From: an uncultured Muribaculaceae bacterium
GTDB lineage: Bacteria > Bacteroidota > Bacteroidia > Bacteroidales > Muribaculaceae
DNA length: 31,597 nucleotides
NCBI GenBank assembly: GCA_910579605.1
Contig: CAJTUG010000027.1
Span: 1,258-32,854 of the forward strand
Reading direction: 5' to 3'
Position numbers and translations under genes: made by a program. Under the pieces are notes generated by a model, which saw only the letters and a program-made list of their open reading frames with translations, did not search any database and was not told the origin of the DNA. Shown piece after piece: positions 8,084 through 17,010 of the stretch. Each line of letters starts with the position of its first letter. The first letter of the stretch is position 1.

Positions 8084-9907
8084 ATGGATTATAGTATTTT
8101 AGACTTTTTAGGACTCCTCGGCGCAGTCGGGCTGTTCTTGTACGGCATGAAGGTAATGAGTGAGGGCCTTCAGAAAGCAGCCGGCGACCGCCTCCGCAAC
8201 ATTTTATCGGCCATGACCCGCAACCGTTTTACCGGTTTGTTGACAGGTTGCGCAATCACGGCACTCATACAAAGCTCATCGGCATCGACAGTGATGGTGG
8301 TGAGCTTTGTTAATGCAGGACTGATGACACTTGCTCAGTCTATGAGCGTTATCATGGGTGCTAACGTAGGCACAACGTTCACGGCATGGATTATAGCCCT
8401 ATTCGGGTTCAAGGTAAATATTTCGATGTTCACTCTGCCGCTAATAGGCTTGGCGGTGGTATTCCTGTTCACGAACAAGAGCAAACTCAAGAGCATAGGC
8501 GAGTTCTTGATAGGCTTCTCGTTCTTGTTCATGGGACTTGACATGATAAGTGCTTATGTACCGGATTTGCAGAGTAATCCGGAGATGTTTGCATACCTGA
8601 AGCAATATGCTTCTATGGGTATAGGCTCAATATTGCTTTTTACTTTAGTTGGTCTTGTAGTTACGATGGTAATCCAATCGTCGGCAGCGACTTTTGCGAT
8701 AACGTTGATAATGTGCAGCAAAGGATGGATAACGTTTGACCTTGCTTGTGCCTTGGTTCTTGGCAGCAATATAGGCACAACCATCACCCCCTTGTTGGCA
8801 TCAATGAGCGGCAATGTGGCAGCCAAGCGAACGGCTATGGGTCACCTTCTTTTCAATGTATTGGGAACAATCTGGTGCTTGTGTGTATTTATCCCGTTTG
8901 CCGAAATGAACGTTTGGCTTACGGAGGCGATAGGCCAAGGCAATCCATGCGATCTATATAACTATGTGACCAATCTGGAGGCCACCCAACCTGAGCTTTA
9001 CAACCATCTTTTTGACAATTCATTGCCTGCGGGTCATGAGGTTTTAACCAAGATAGCGTCGTTGCAGATGAGTGTTTCGTTTGGTTTGTCTTTATTCCAC
9101 ACGTCGTTCAATATCGTCAACTTGGCTATCATGATATGGCTCACCAATGTTTATGTGAAGATAGTTGAATGGGTAATACCTGCCAAGAAGCGCGACGACG
9201 AGGAATTTACGCTCAAATTCATCCAGGGCGGCGGTATTCTGAACGCATCGGAACTCAATATAGCACAAGCCGAAAAGGAAATCGAGGTTTATGCACAGCG
9301 GGTTGGCCGGATGATAGACATGGCTCAGGAATTAATCCACACCAAGGAGAAGAGCGAGGAATTCAACCAACGCTATTCTCGCCTTGAGAAATATGAAGAT
9401 ATTTCAGACCGGATGGAGCTTGAAATAGCCCATTATCTTAACCGGTGCGCCGAGGGTAGGTTAAGTAACGAAGGTAAGCTCCGAATAGCTGCGATGCTCA
9501 ATATTATCAGCGAGATAGAGAGCATAGCCGACAGCTGCATGGGAATAGGCAAGATATTGACGCGCAAAATCCAGGCCGGCGTAGATTTCAATGAAGAAAT
9601 CTACAAGAACATCGATTCGATGTATGTATATGTGAAGGAAGCAATGGACTTGATGGTAACAGAGCTTGCGGACTTGGAGAACGTTAACGGCAAGGTCTTG
9701 ATAGACTCTTATAACAAGGAGCGGGAAATCAATAATTTCCGCAATATCCTTCGAGGTGCCAATGTAGGGAATATCAACGACAAGCACTATGAGTATCAGG
9801 CAGGTATCTACTATATGGATATCATCGGAGACTTGGAAAAGACCGGAGACTATATCATCAATGTCGTAGACACATTGCGAGATAATTTCCGCAAACAAAA
9901 CCAATAG
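8084..9907 (+). CDS. Na/Pi cotransporter family protein with C-terminal PhoU-like domain
   Basis: The 607-residue inner-membrane protein has the inverted-repeat signature of the NptA/SLC34-like family: QSSSA (63-67) with GANVGTT (92-98), repeated as QSSAA (198-202) with GSNIGTT (227-233). These form the substrate and sodium sites. Hydrophobic segments fill residues 1-360. The C-terminal ~220 residues are helical and charged (IAQAEKEIEVYAQRVGRMID onward) and resemble a PhoU-like regulatory domain. The expected role is sodium-coupled phosphate movement across the inner membrane with PhoU-type control of flux; direction and substrate cannot be fixed from sequence. It has its own promoter. No pst or pho genes are nearby. 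Confidence 0.92.
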   Translation: MDYSILDFLGLLGAVGLFLYGMKVMSEGLQKAAGDRLRNILSAMTRNRFTGLLTGCAITALIQSSSASTVMVVSFVNAGLMTLAQSMSVIMGANVGTTFTAWIIALFGFKVNISMFTLPLIGLAVVFLFTNKSKLKSIGEFLIGFSFLFMGLDMISAYVPDLQSNPEMFAYLKQYASMGIGSILLFTLVGLVVTMVIQSSAATFAITLIMCSKGWITFDLACALVLGSNIGTTITPLLASMSGNVAAKRTAMGHLLFNVLGTIWCLCVFIPFAEMNVWLTEAIGQGNPCDLYNYVTNLEATQPELYNHLFDNSLPAGHEVLTKIASLQMSVSFGLSLFHTSFNIVNLAIMIWLTNVYVKIVEWVIPAKKRDDEEFTLKFIQGGGILNASELNIAQAEKEIEVYAQRVGRMIDMAQELIHTKEKSEEFNQRYSRLEKYEDISDRMELEIAHYLNRCAEGRLSNEGKLRIAAMLNIISEIESIADSCMGIGKILTRKIQAGVDFNEEIYKNIDSMYVYVKEAMDLMVTELADLENVNGKVLIDSYNKEREINNFRNILRGANVGNINDKHYEYQAGIYYMDIIGDLEKTGDYIINVVDTLRDNFRKQNQ

Positions 9908-10033
9908 AACTGACGAATCTTGCAAGGCAATATGGCTGATTATAATTTTTGGAAACAATTGTAAGACAATTTGGTTACGTCGCTTGTAAATATCGCAACG
10001 ATTTTGTTATTTTGTATTTGAAATAATACAACA

Positions 10034-10729
10034 ATGGCTTTTCAATCCACATCCGGTCATATCCTTGTAGTCGACGACGATGAAAACATAACTCAGCTGC
10101 TAAAGATAAATTTAAGTAGCGAGGGTTATACCGTAGACGTTTGCACATGTGCCGAGGAGGTAGACCGGAGCAATTTGGGAGCGACGTCTTTAGTGATAGT
10201 AGACGCGATGCGTCAGGACTACAGCGGCCTTGATTTGATATATGATTTGCGCGACGATGCCATGGCAGAGCACTTGGGCATAATCTTGTTTTCAAATATC
10301 AAGAGTGAGCGTATGGTAATAGATGCACTTGATGCCGGGGCCGACGACTATGTAGTGAAGCCCTTCTCGTTGCTAGAATTGCTTGCCCGTATCAAGTCTG
10401 TTCTACGCCGCCACAGAGCCACAGCCAATTCGGCCAGCCGGGTGCTGACATTCCAGAATCTTAGCGTAAATTTGGGCAACCAGACTGTGAAGATAGGCGA
10501 CAGCCCGTTGAATCTGTCGAATACGGAGTATGCAATACTTACACTCTTGCTCAAGAATGTTAATAATCTTGTTTCGAGGACTGAAATCCACAAAAGTGTC
10601 TGGAACGATCAGAATCCAGGGTCCAACGAGCGTATAGTGGACACAAATATTTCGCGATTGCGAAAAAAATTAGGCGATTTAGGTTCGCATATAGTTAACC
10701 GTAGCGGTCATGGGTATATGCTCAGCTGA
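10034..10729 (+). CDS. OmpR/PhoB-type response regulator, no kinase adjacent
   Basis: The 231-residue cytoplasmic regulator has an N-terminal receiver domain with the acidic pair D14/D15, phospho-acceptor D57 (VIVDAMRQDYSG), switch residue S87 and K109 (VVKPF). A winged-helix DNA-binding domain follows (about 130-231), ending RLRKKLGDLGSHIVNRSGHGYML. All key residues are present, so it should be phosphorylated by a histidine kinase, but none is encoded in the window. Its promoter is only partly visible (TTATTTTG at 10007-10014, with CTTG 20 bases upstream). gldE starts 38 bases after its stop, so co-transcription is possible. The name rprY might apply, but I cannot confirm it. Confidence 0.92.
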   Translation: MAFQSTSGHILVVDDDENITQLLKINLSSEGYTVDVCTCAEEVDRSNLGATSLVIVDAMRQDYSGLDLIYDLRDDAMAEHLGIILFSNIKSERMVIDALDAGADDYVVKPFSLLELLARIKSVLRRHRATANSASRVLTFQNLSVNLGNQTVKIGDSPLNLSNTEYAILTLLLKNVNNLVSRTEIHKSVWNDQNPGSNERIVDTNISRLRKKLGDLGSHIVNRSGHGYMLS

Positions 10730-10767
10730 ATACCGCACGGGAATGGTTTAATTTAAAACATATAGAC

Positions 10768-12123
10768 TTGGACACAGATCCTTTACCGGCTACAGAGCCA
10801 CTTTTCTTTATATTGAATCAGATAACGACGGCCGTTGTGTCTGCACCCGATTTCGGGACAGGGCAGATAATAGCGTTGGCCGTCGCATTGTTGTGCCTGT
10901 TTATCTCTGGCTTTATCAGTGGCAGCGAGATGGCATTTTTCTCTCTGAGCCCAGCCCAGATAGAAGACTATGAGGATAAAAACCCTGATTCGGGAATTGA
11001 GAAATTGCTTAAAAACCCACAAAGGCTACTTGCCACTATCCTCATAGGCAACAATTTGGTAAACGTGACCATAGTAGTGTTGACGAATTTTGCGTTGGGG
11101 CCTGTCTTTTCGGGCCTTAGCCCCGTTTTGAGTTTTATTCTCCAAACGGTGATTCTCACGTTCCTTATCTTACTCTTCGGCGAAATCTTGCCAAAGCTAT
11201 ATGCCAACAACTATCCCCTGACCTGGGTAAAGGTAGCTTTACCGGGCATAAAATTTTGCAACACGTTGCTTGGGCCAATGTCTAAAATGCTTGTGAAATC
11301 TGGTTCTGTGATTAATCGGGTTGTAACGAAACAGGCTCACGACATAAGCACTACTGAGCTTTCGCGAGCATTGGAGATAACCCAAGGTGCGACGGGCGAC
11401 GACAAGGAAATGCTTGAGGGTATCTTGAAATTCGGCGATACGACAGCTTCTGAAATCATGACTCCCCGTGTGGAAATAACCGATCTTGACATGGAGCTGA
11501 GCTTTGATGAGGTATTGCAGATTGTGAGGGAATCGGGCTACTCCCGTATGCCAGCCTACGACGGCAATCAGGATACGATAAAAGGTATACTCTACTCTCG
11601 CGATTTGTTGCCTTATATAGGCAAGGAGTTGCCAGCGGATTTTTCATGGCACAGCTTGCTTCGGCAGGCCTATTTCGTGCCTGAAGCCCGTATGCTTGAC
11701 GATTTGCTTGAGGATTTCCGACGTCTTAAAATCCACATGGCTGTTGTTGTGGACGAATTCGGCGGCACACAAGGAGTTGTGACGATGGAGGATGTATTGG
11801 AGGAAATCGTAGGCGACATAGACGACGAGTACGACGAACCAGACCAGACATTTAAACGCTTGCGCGACGATACATATATTTTTGAAGGCCGAACGACTCT
11901 TACTGATTTCTTCCGTATAACCGGTTTGAATCCTGAGGATTACGCGCCAGTTATTGAAGAGGTAGAAACCTTGGCGGGTATGCTTTTGGCTATAAAGGGC
12001 GATTTCCCCAAGGACAAAGAGCCTTTGGTGTATGGACGTTGCCGATTTTTGGTATTAGACATCTCGGGGCACAGGATATCGGAAGTGCGGGTAAAGGTTA
12101 TGCCCGACGAGCAACAGCTATGA
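10768..12123 (+). CDS. gldE: GldE-like CNNM/CBS/CorC-HlyC membrane protein
   Basis: The 451-residue inner-membrane protein contains a CNNM (DUF21) domain with three to four membrane segments (about 33-190; SGSEMAFFSLS at 51-61, GEILPK at 138-143). A CBS pair follows (about 225-345; EIMTPRVEITDLD, then VVVDEFGGTQGVVTMEDVLEE), and a CorC/HlyC C-terminal domain completes it (about 360-445). Proteins of this type move or sense divalent cations; the branch next to gldD is called GldE and is tied to gliding and type IX secretion in Bacteroidetes. The start is a TTG at 10768. The next in-frame ATG would remove part of the first membrane helix, so TTG is preferred. Its TGA overlaps the gldD ATG, which supports the gldE assignment. 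Confidence 0.87.
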   Translation: MDTDPLPATEPLFFILNQITTAVVSAPDFGTGQIIALAVALLCLFISGFISGSEMAFFSLSPAQIEDYEDKNPDSGIEKLLKNPQRLLATILIGNNLVNVTIVVLTNFALGPVFSGLSPVLSFILQTVILTFLILLFGEILPKLYANNYPLTWVKVALPGIKFCNTLLGPMSKMLVKSGSVINRVVTKQAHDISTTELSRALEITQGATGDDKEMLEGILKFGDTTASEIMTPRVEITDLDMELSFDEVLQIVRESGYSRMPAYDGNQDTIKGILYSRDLLPYIGKELPADFSWHSLLRQAYFVPEARMLDDLLEDFRRLKIHMAVVVDEFGGTQGVVTMEDVLEEIVGDIDDEYDEPDQTFKRLRDDTYIFEGRTTLTDFFRITGLNPEDYAPVIEEVETLAGMLLAIKGDFPKDKEPLVYGRCRFLVLDISGHRISEVRVKVMPDEQQL

Positions 12124-12671
12124 CAAAATTGCTTTTTGCAATCTTATTGCTTGCGGCCACGAGCTGCACAGGCTCAGAGGAGCGGACTTATCCTAAACGA
12201 CGCGCTTTTCCGCGTGTCGAGACTTACGCTCCGGAGTTCAGGACCGATACGGCCGGGAGTGTTATATTCCAATCTAACGCACACACCGGCAAAGACCGCC
12301 AACAGGATAATTGGCTGAGTCTCGATTACCCTAAATATAAAGCTACTGCATATCTGTCGGCACTTGAATTTGACGACGACAAGAGCCTTGCCGAGGCTAT
12401 AGCCAACCGCCGGCAACGTATGAGTTTGAACTTGGGCGGCGCGGTTTGCCGGACAGATAATTTTAGGAACGGGAACGGTTTTGACTGCGAATTGGTGACT
12501 ACGGGAGAAGCAGTTCCCACTCCTGTCCAATTCATTGCTACGGACAGTCTTAGACGTATGGTAAGCTGCACGGTTGTTTTTAAAGAAACTCCCAAGAGCA
12601 CCGATTCAATAGCACCCATAGTGAAGGCTCTTGAGGATGATATGTATCACTTGTTGCAGAGTTTGCGATGA
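12120..12671 (+). CDS. gldD: GldD-like gliding/T9SS lipoprotein
   Basis: I place the start at ATG 12120 (183 residues), which overlaps the gldE stop as ATGA and opens a lipoprotein signal (MTKLLFAILLLAATSC). An upstream in-frame start at 12039 would bury this signal. After the Cys comes a YPKRRAFPRVE segment like the YPKPRGYxRI motif of GldD, then a compact domain (NWLSLDYPKYKATAYL) typical of the family. GldD is a lipoprotein needed for gliding and type IX secretion in Flavobacterium, and homologues occur in non-gliding Bacteroidales that still use T9SS. A T9SS cargo gene is present at 5734-7122. The residues after the Cys (TGSEE) are acidic. The stop overlaps the next gene's start as ATGA. 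Confidence 0.85.
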   Translation: MTKLLFAILLLAATSCTGSEERTYPKRRAFPRVETYAPEFRTDTAGSVIFQSNAHTGKDRQQDNWLSLDYPKYKATAYLSALEFDDDKSLAEAIANRRQRMSLNLGGAVCRTDNFRNGNGFDCELVTTGEAVPTPVQFIATDSLRRMVSCTVVFKETPKSTDSIAPIVKALEDDMYHLLQSLR

Positions 12672-13225
12672 TACGCGTCTATACTATCGGTATCTGCGGA
12701 GAAGGGAGTAGACGCGAAAAAGAATTAGAGGCTGAAAAGAAGCTTCTGCGGGCTTGTCTGGGCTATGATGCCAGAATCTGTCATCTTGATACGGGAGCTC
12801 CCGTTGTTAAGGCAGGAGAGCTTGTTTTGCGGTCGATTTCTATAAGCCACTCGGCCAAGACAGCTGTTTTGGCCATAGGTTGCGAGGGTTCTGCCATAGG
12901 TGTGGATATAGAAGGGCAGCGAGAGCAGTTGGCCAAGGTTGCACCCCGATTCCTGAGCAGCGAAGAACAACGAATCTACGGCAATAGCCTGGAGCGCCTT
13001 GCCATGGCTTGGACTCTTAAAGAAGCTGCCTACAAGGCTGCCGGAATATCTGGTGTTGACTTACGGACGATGATAGATATATCGCGTGTAGATACAGAAA
13101 GCAAAATAGACGTGCACGGTTTTGGGAAACCGTTGCACGTCTATACTTTAAATATTGGAGATGAGGCTTTTGCCTTGGTTTGCGATCAAAGTTTCACGGA
13201 GGTTGCGATTGAATCAATCTCGTGA
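12668..13225 (+). CDS. Sfp-type 4'-phosphopantetheinyl transferase
   Basis: This enzyme moves the phosphopantetheine arm from CoA to a Ser on acyl or peptidyl carrier proteins. The 185-residue product carries the family motifs SISHS (58-62), GVDIE (78-82, with the Mg-binding acidic residues) and WTLKEAAYK (115-123). It starts in an ATGA overlap with gldD and so completes a translationally coupled gldE-gldD-PPTase set, an arrangement I recall from other Bacteroidetes. Its last 12 bases overlap the 3' end of the convergent butyrate kinase gene. The carrier protein served is not in the window; fatty-acid ACP is a likely client. Confidence 0.9.
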   Translation: MIRVYTIGICGEGSRREKELEAEKKLLRACLGYDARICHLDTGAPVVKAGELVLRSISISHSAKTAVLAIGCEGSAIGVDIEGQREQLAKVAPRFLSSEEQRIYGNSLERLAMAWTLKEAAYKAAGISGVDLRTMIDISRVDTESKIDVHGFGKPLHVYTLNIGDEAFALVCDQSFTEVAIESIS

Positions 13226-14443
13226 AGCTTTTCGCTTGTCTAAATTCTGGATATACTGTCTGATAGCGCTAATTGTTGCTCCTTGCCTCCTTGACCAAGC
13301 AGATCGTTTGAGCCAGTCTCTGAGTTTGGAAGGCCGCCGCATATCGTTCATGGTAGCCGGGTCGTCGTACTCCTCTGTAGTGTAGATTTTAGGTTTGCGC
13401 AATCCTTTTACGACTGCGAGCGCATTTTCTGCGAGCGCTTGAAGCTCGTTTTCACCCGGGTATACGTATATGGGAGCAATGAAGCTTACATGGTCTGCAA
13501 TAAAATCTGTGACTCTTTGGTTTTGAGCGATACCTCCGGTGAGCAATATTGCATCGACGTTTCCTTTCATTGCAATGGCCATTGCTCCGATTTCTTTGGC
13601 GACGTTGTAGCACATTGCTCTCAGGACGAGCATTGCATGGAGGTCTCCGCCTTCTATCCTTTCAATAATCTCTGGGACAGAAGTGGTGCCTAAATGAGCC
13701 ACGAGCCCACCTTTTCCGTGAACCATGTCTATGAGCTGTTCTTGAGTGTATTTTCCTGAGAAGCACAGACGGATGAGCGGTCCAGGAGGCAATGAACCAG
13801 AGCGTTCGGGAGAGAAAGGTCCACACCCGTCGAGAGCATTAGTGGTGTCTATGACTCGTCCTTTTCTGTGTGCAGATACAGTTATTCCTCCTCCCATGTG
13901 GCATACGATGAGGTTTAGTTCGTCGTATGCGGTGTCGTTTTCGGCAGCAAATCGCCGAGCAATTACTTTTTGGTTGAGCGCGTGGAAAACAGATTCCCTT
14001 GGCAATTCGGGTATACCGCTAATGCGGGCATATGGAATAAGCTCGTCGACCACCACCGGATCGGCGATGTATGCCTTTACACCGATTTCATTTGCTATTG
14101 CAGCAGCGATAAGACCGCCCAGGTTAGAGGCATGCTGGACTCTGGCGTGGCTGAGGGCATATTTCATGGACTCGTCTACTTCATAGATACCGCTTTCTAC
14201 CGGGTTTATAAGTCCTCCGCGACCTATTACCACGTCGACGGACTTGAGCTCTATGCCGGCTTGCTCCAAAGCGGCTTCTACTAAATTTTTACGCCAGTCA
14301 AACTGGTCGGGAACAGAAGCGAACCTTGCGAGCTCTTCGGGCGAATGCCTTAGAGAACGAATAAGCACAGGGGTTTCGTCGTCGTATACAGCGATTTTTG
14401 TAGACGTTGAGCCAGGGTTAATAGCTAATACTCTGTATGTCAT
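13214..14443 (-). CDS. buk: Butyrate kinase with a basic C-terminal extension
   Basis: An ASKHA-fold kinase that reversibly converts butyryl phosphate and ADP into butyrate and ATP, the last step of the ptb-buk route; branched-chain acyl phosphates are possible substrates. Family motifs are clear: LAINPGSTSTKIA (7-19), GRGGLINP (74-81), CHMGGGITVSAHRKGRVIDT (181-200) and LTGGIAQNQR (301-310). The usual enzyme ends near residue 354; here about 55 extra residues follow, rich in Arg and Lys (MRRPSKLRDWLKRSAW...). The gene lies 18 bases after ptb. Its 3' end overlaps the convergent PPTase gene by 12 bases, so the extension brings it into contact with its neighbour. Confidence 0.93.
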   Translation of the reverse strand: MTYRVLAINPGSTSTKIAVYDDETPVLIRSLRHSPEELARFASVPDQFDWRKNLVEAALEQAGIELKSVDVVIGRGGLINPVESGIYEVDESMKYALSHARVQHASNLGGLIAAAIANEIGVKAYIADPVVVDELIPYARISGIPELPRESVFHALNQKVIARRFAAENDTAYDELNLIVCHMGGGITVSAHRKGRVIDTTNALDGCGPFSPERSGSLPPGPLIRLCFSGKYTQEQLIDMVHGKGGLVAHLGTTSVPEIIERIEGGDLHAMLVLRAMCYNVAKEIGAMAIAMKGNVDAILLTGGIAQNQRVTDFIADHVSFIAPIYVYPGENELQALAENALAVVKGLRKPKIYTTEEYDDPATMNDMRRPSKLRDWLKRSAWSRRQGATISAIRQYIQNLDKRKASRD

Positions 14444-14461
14444 ATGGATAATTGCAATAAA

Positions 14462-15397
14462 TTAACGGCATCTGAGAGCTGCCAAAGCTATAGAATAGAG
14501 TTTTGTGAGGGGGGTATCTCCTCTTGAGGTTAAAACACAAGGTTTCTTAGCTCCTACGACAATAGCAGCTATAGGAGCATCTACGAAATGGGTTGCGGCT
14601 TTGAAGAATACGTTTCCGGATTCAATGTTGGGGAACAGAAGGCAATCGGCGTGGCCAGCGACAGCAGAACCTTTAACTTTCTTTTCTTCTGCCACTTCCG
14701 GATATAGTGAAACGTCGAGAGAAAGAGGCCCATCGACAATTACGTTGCCGAGCTGTCCGCGATCTCCCATCTTAGCCAAAAGGGCCGCTTCGGTGCTTGA
14801 GATTACCGAAGGGAGCAGCTGCTCGGAAGGCGCAATACAAGCAATTTTGGGCGTTTCCACACCGAGCGCATTTGCGACTTGGGTGAGGTATTTTATAATT
14901 ATTGTTTTTTGTTTGAAATCTGGGAGCGGTATAATTGCCACGTCTGCAATGGATAGCAGCTTAGGATATTTTGGTAATTCAACAACAGAGACGTGGCTTA
15001 AGACGGCTTTTGGGGGGACAAGCCCGGCATCTTTGTTAAGGATTCCCCTCATGTATTTATCGGTTGAAACGAGTCCTTTCATAAGGACGTCGGCGTTTCC
15101 TGCAGCAACGTCGGCCACTGCGAGCGCCACGGCTTTAACATCGGACGGTTCATCTACGATATTCCAGGCAGAAATATCTACTCCGGCATTTTCTGCGTTG
15201 CGGGCAATTATATTTTTGTCGCCGTAGATTGTTGGTATTGCGATACCTTCTTTTACAGCCGCGTCTACTGCTTGTATAGAGTGTATATCTTGGCCGAAAG
15301 CCACTGCGAGCTTGACAGGCCCACGTTTGCGGGCTTCGTCAACTATTTGGTTTAGTCTGGTAATCACGATATCGGAGGTAATAATTAGGTTTTTCAC
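14462..15397 (-). CDS. ptb: Phosphate butyryltransferase
   Basis: Converts butyryl-CoA and phosphate into butyryl phosphate and CoA, supplying butyrate kinase downstream. The 311-residue product matches the acetyl/butyryl phosphotransferase fold: an N-terminal Rossmann-like half (LAVAFGQDIHSIQAVDAAVK), the ADVLMKGLVSTDKYMRGIL segment near the middle, and a C-terminal half with VDGPLSLDVSLYPE, ADCLLFPNIESGNVFFKA and a terminal SRGDTPLTKLYSIALA motif. The start is a GTG at 15397; no ATG fits better and the N-terminal length is normal. A candidate -7 box lies about 170 bases upstream (TAATTTTG, minus strand, 15566-15573). Together with buk it forms an energy-yielding route to butyrate or branched-chain acids. 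Confidence 0.93.
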   Translation of the reverse strand: MKNLIITSDIVITRLNQIVDEARKRGPVKLAVAFGQDIHSIQAVDAAVKEGIAIPTIYGDKNIIARNAENAGVDISAWNIVDEPSDVKAVALAVADVAAGNADVLMKGLVSTDKYMRGILNKDAGLVPPKAVLSHVSVVELPKYPKLLSIADVAIIPLPDFKQKTIIIKYLTQVANALGVETPKIACIAPSEQLLPSVISSTEAALLAKMGDRGQLGNVIVDGPLSLDVSLYPEVAEEKKVKGSAVAGHADCLLFPNIESGNVFFKAATHFVDAPIAAIVVGAKKPCVLTSRGDTPLTKLYSIALAALRCR

Positions 15398-15652
15398 AAA
15401 AATAGGTAAAATAGGCGAGAAATACGGTTAACAGTTGTTAAACAGAATAAAAATATGCCCAAAAGAGCAATAAGGAGGAACAAAAGGAAATGATGAGCGA
15501 AATATAAAATATGTATCCTTAGAAACTTTATTTGGTGAATAGTTGTTAAAATAAAAGTAACAAAGCAAAATTAGCGGATCCATTCGCTACTATAATCAAT
15601 TTGAAGCTAAAAGTTGCCTATAATTATCAATCCAAACAAAACCAATAAAAGA
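15398..15652. other. Divergent intergenic region between ptb and the porin gene
   Basis: This AT-rich stretch must hold the promoters for ptb (minus) and the DcaP-like porin (plus). On the minus strand TAATTTTG (15566-15573) matches the -7 consensus but its -33 partner is poor (CAA at 15597-15599, spacing 23). On the plus strand only TCAATTTG (15596-15603) resembles a -7 box. A TTG at 15614 is in frame with the porin but precedes a better ATG. No ORF or RNA gene is apparent. Confidence 0.4.
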
Positions 15653-16984
15653 ATGAAAAGGACACTCCTTTTGGCATTGCTTGTAAATGGCATGCTTTTA
15701 CCCACCGAAGCCGTACGAGCCAGCGACAGCAGCAATGACAAATCGATATCGTTTGTAAGGGTAGACGAAGAAGTCTTTGAGATCCTAAAACGGACGTCTC
15801 CCGAAGGGCCAGAGTATAAGGGAGTTCCAAATTTTGCGCTGAAAACGCGCGATAACTCGTTTGTTTTCAGCATTAACGGCAATGTCAACACGATTTTCGG
15901 CTACGATTTTGGCAATAATTTGTATAAAGCCGAGGGGGGTGGTGTTGATTTCGTGCCGTCGGCAATTCCCGTACCTGCAGTAGCCGGGCAAAAGGCGGAT
16001 TATTTTATCAATCCCTTTAACGGCGCCTTGATTATGCAATTTGTGGGATTTGCTGGTACGGATAACGAAATATCAGCATATTTCAAACTTGAAAGTCACG
16101 GAAACAGCCCTGAGGTAAAGTTCAGCAAGGCATTCATGAGTTGGCGCGGCTTGTCGTTGGGCTTGAAGAGTACTCTAATTAATGACGGTTCGGCGCTACA
16201 ACCACCGACGATTGACCCGCAAGGTCCGGCCGGAGGATTGAATACAAACGCATACGAAATAAGCTATACTTCAAAATCGTATAACGGTTTCCGTTTTGCC
16301 GCGGGGTTAGACATGCCAACATTCTATAGTTCGTCGGGTGTATACCGCGGCAAGGACTATGAAGATTTTACGGGGAAGCCTGTTGTGCAAATAGGTCACA
16401 GCGAACAACTTATCCCAGACATACCGATGTGGGTGGAGTATAGTTGGAGCGATTGGAACCGCATACGTTTGTCGGGACTGTTCCGCGATTTCACTTACCG
16501 CGACATCCTCAAAAATAAGACACGGCACTCGTTGGGCTATGGTGTTATGCTATCGGGTAACCTGCAACCGGTCGAGCCTTTGATTCTTTATTTTGAGGGT
16601 ATTTATGGCCGTGGTATCGGAGCTTATATCCAAGATATGGCCGGTCTTCCACTCTCGTATGTGCCGACTTCCGACAGGCCCGGCCATATGGATGCATCGC
16701 CGATGATGGGTTTGAACTTGGGCGCTACAATAAACGTGAGCAAAAAGGTGCAATTTAATGTAATAGGGTCGGAATCAAGGATATGGAAAGTAGGCGAATA
16801 CTGCCTTGCACCGGATTCGGGTACAGACTACAAGTATGGCCTATATATTGCGGCAAACATGTTCTATTCCATCAAGCCTTATTTGAGTTGGGGTGTGGAG
16901 TATTTGTATGGCAAGCATGGTACTTGGAGCGGCACGAGCGGACATGACAACCGGATACAGACCCAATTGAAATTTTCATTCTAA
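15653..16984 (+). CDS. DcaP-like outer-membrane porin
   Basis: I place the start at ATG 15653 (443 residues), because it opens a good signal peptide (MKRTLLLALLVNGMLLPTEA, cleavage near VRA-SDSS); a TTG 39 bases upstream would add residues before the signal. The mature protein begins with a short helical region and then a barrel of alternating strands, such as FVFSINGNVNTIFGYDFG, YEISYTSKSYNGFRFAAGLD and IRLSGLFRDFTYRD. It ends with Phe (QTQLKFSF), as expected for an outer-membrane porin. It resembles DcaP-type trimeric porins, which pass small anionic solutes. It stands divergent from ptb-buk, so transport of an organic acid is conceivable but unproven. A strong terminator follows. Confidence 0.8.
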   Translation: MKRTLLLALLVNGMLLPTEAVRASDSSNDKSISFVRVDEEVFEILKRTSPEGPEYKGVPNFALKTRDNSFVFSINGNVNTIFGYDFGNNLYKAEGGGVDFVPSAIPVPAVAGQKADYFINPFNGALIMQFVGFAGTDNEISAYFKLESHGNSPEVKFSKAFMSWRGLSLGLKSTLINDGSALQPPTIDPQGPAGGLNTNAYEISYTSKSYNGFRFAAGLDMPTFYSSSGVYRGKDYEDFTGKPVVQIGHSEQLIPDIPMWVEYSWSDWNRIRLSGLFRDFTYRDILKNKTRHSLGYGVMLSGNLQPVEPLILYFEGIYGRGIGAYIQDMAGLPLSYVPTSDRPGHMDASPMMGLNLGATINVSKKVQFNVIGSESRIWKVGEYCLAPDSGTDYKYGLYIAANMFYSIKPYLSWGVEYLYGKHGTWSGTSGHDNRIQTQLKFSF

Positions 16985-17010
16985 AGTTTAATCAGGGTAA
17001 ACGCTTATAT

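Noticed and set aside
9957..9971. Terminator after the Na/Pi transporter gene (AATTGT-AAG-ACAATT)
   Set aside because: The stem is only 6 AT-rich pairs with a 3-base loop and no T run.
12039..12119. Upstream in-frame start for gldD
   Set aside because: It overlaps the gldE coding end by 85 bases and would bury the lipoprotein signal that begins at 12120.
14505..15227. Long plus-strand open frame of 240 codons opposite ptb
   Set aside because: It is antisense to an intact phosphate butyryltransferase gene, with low-complexity Ser/Thr/Ala composition typical of a shadow frame.
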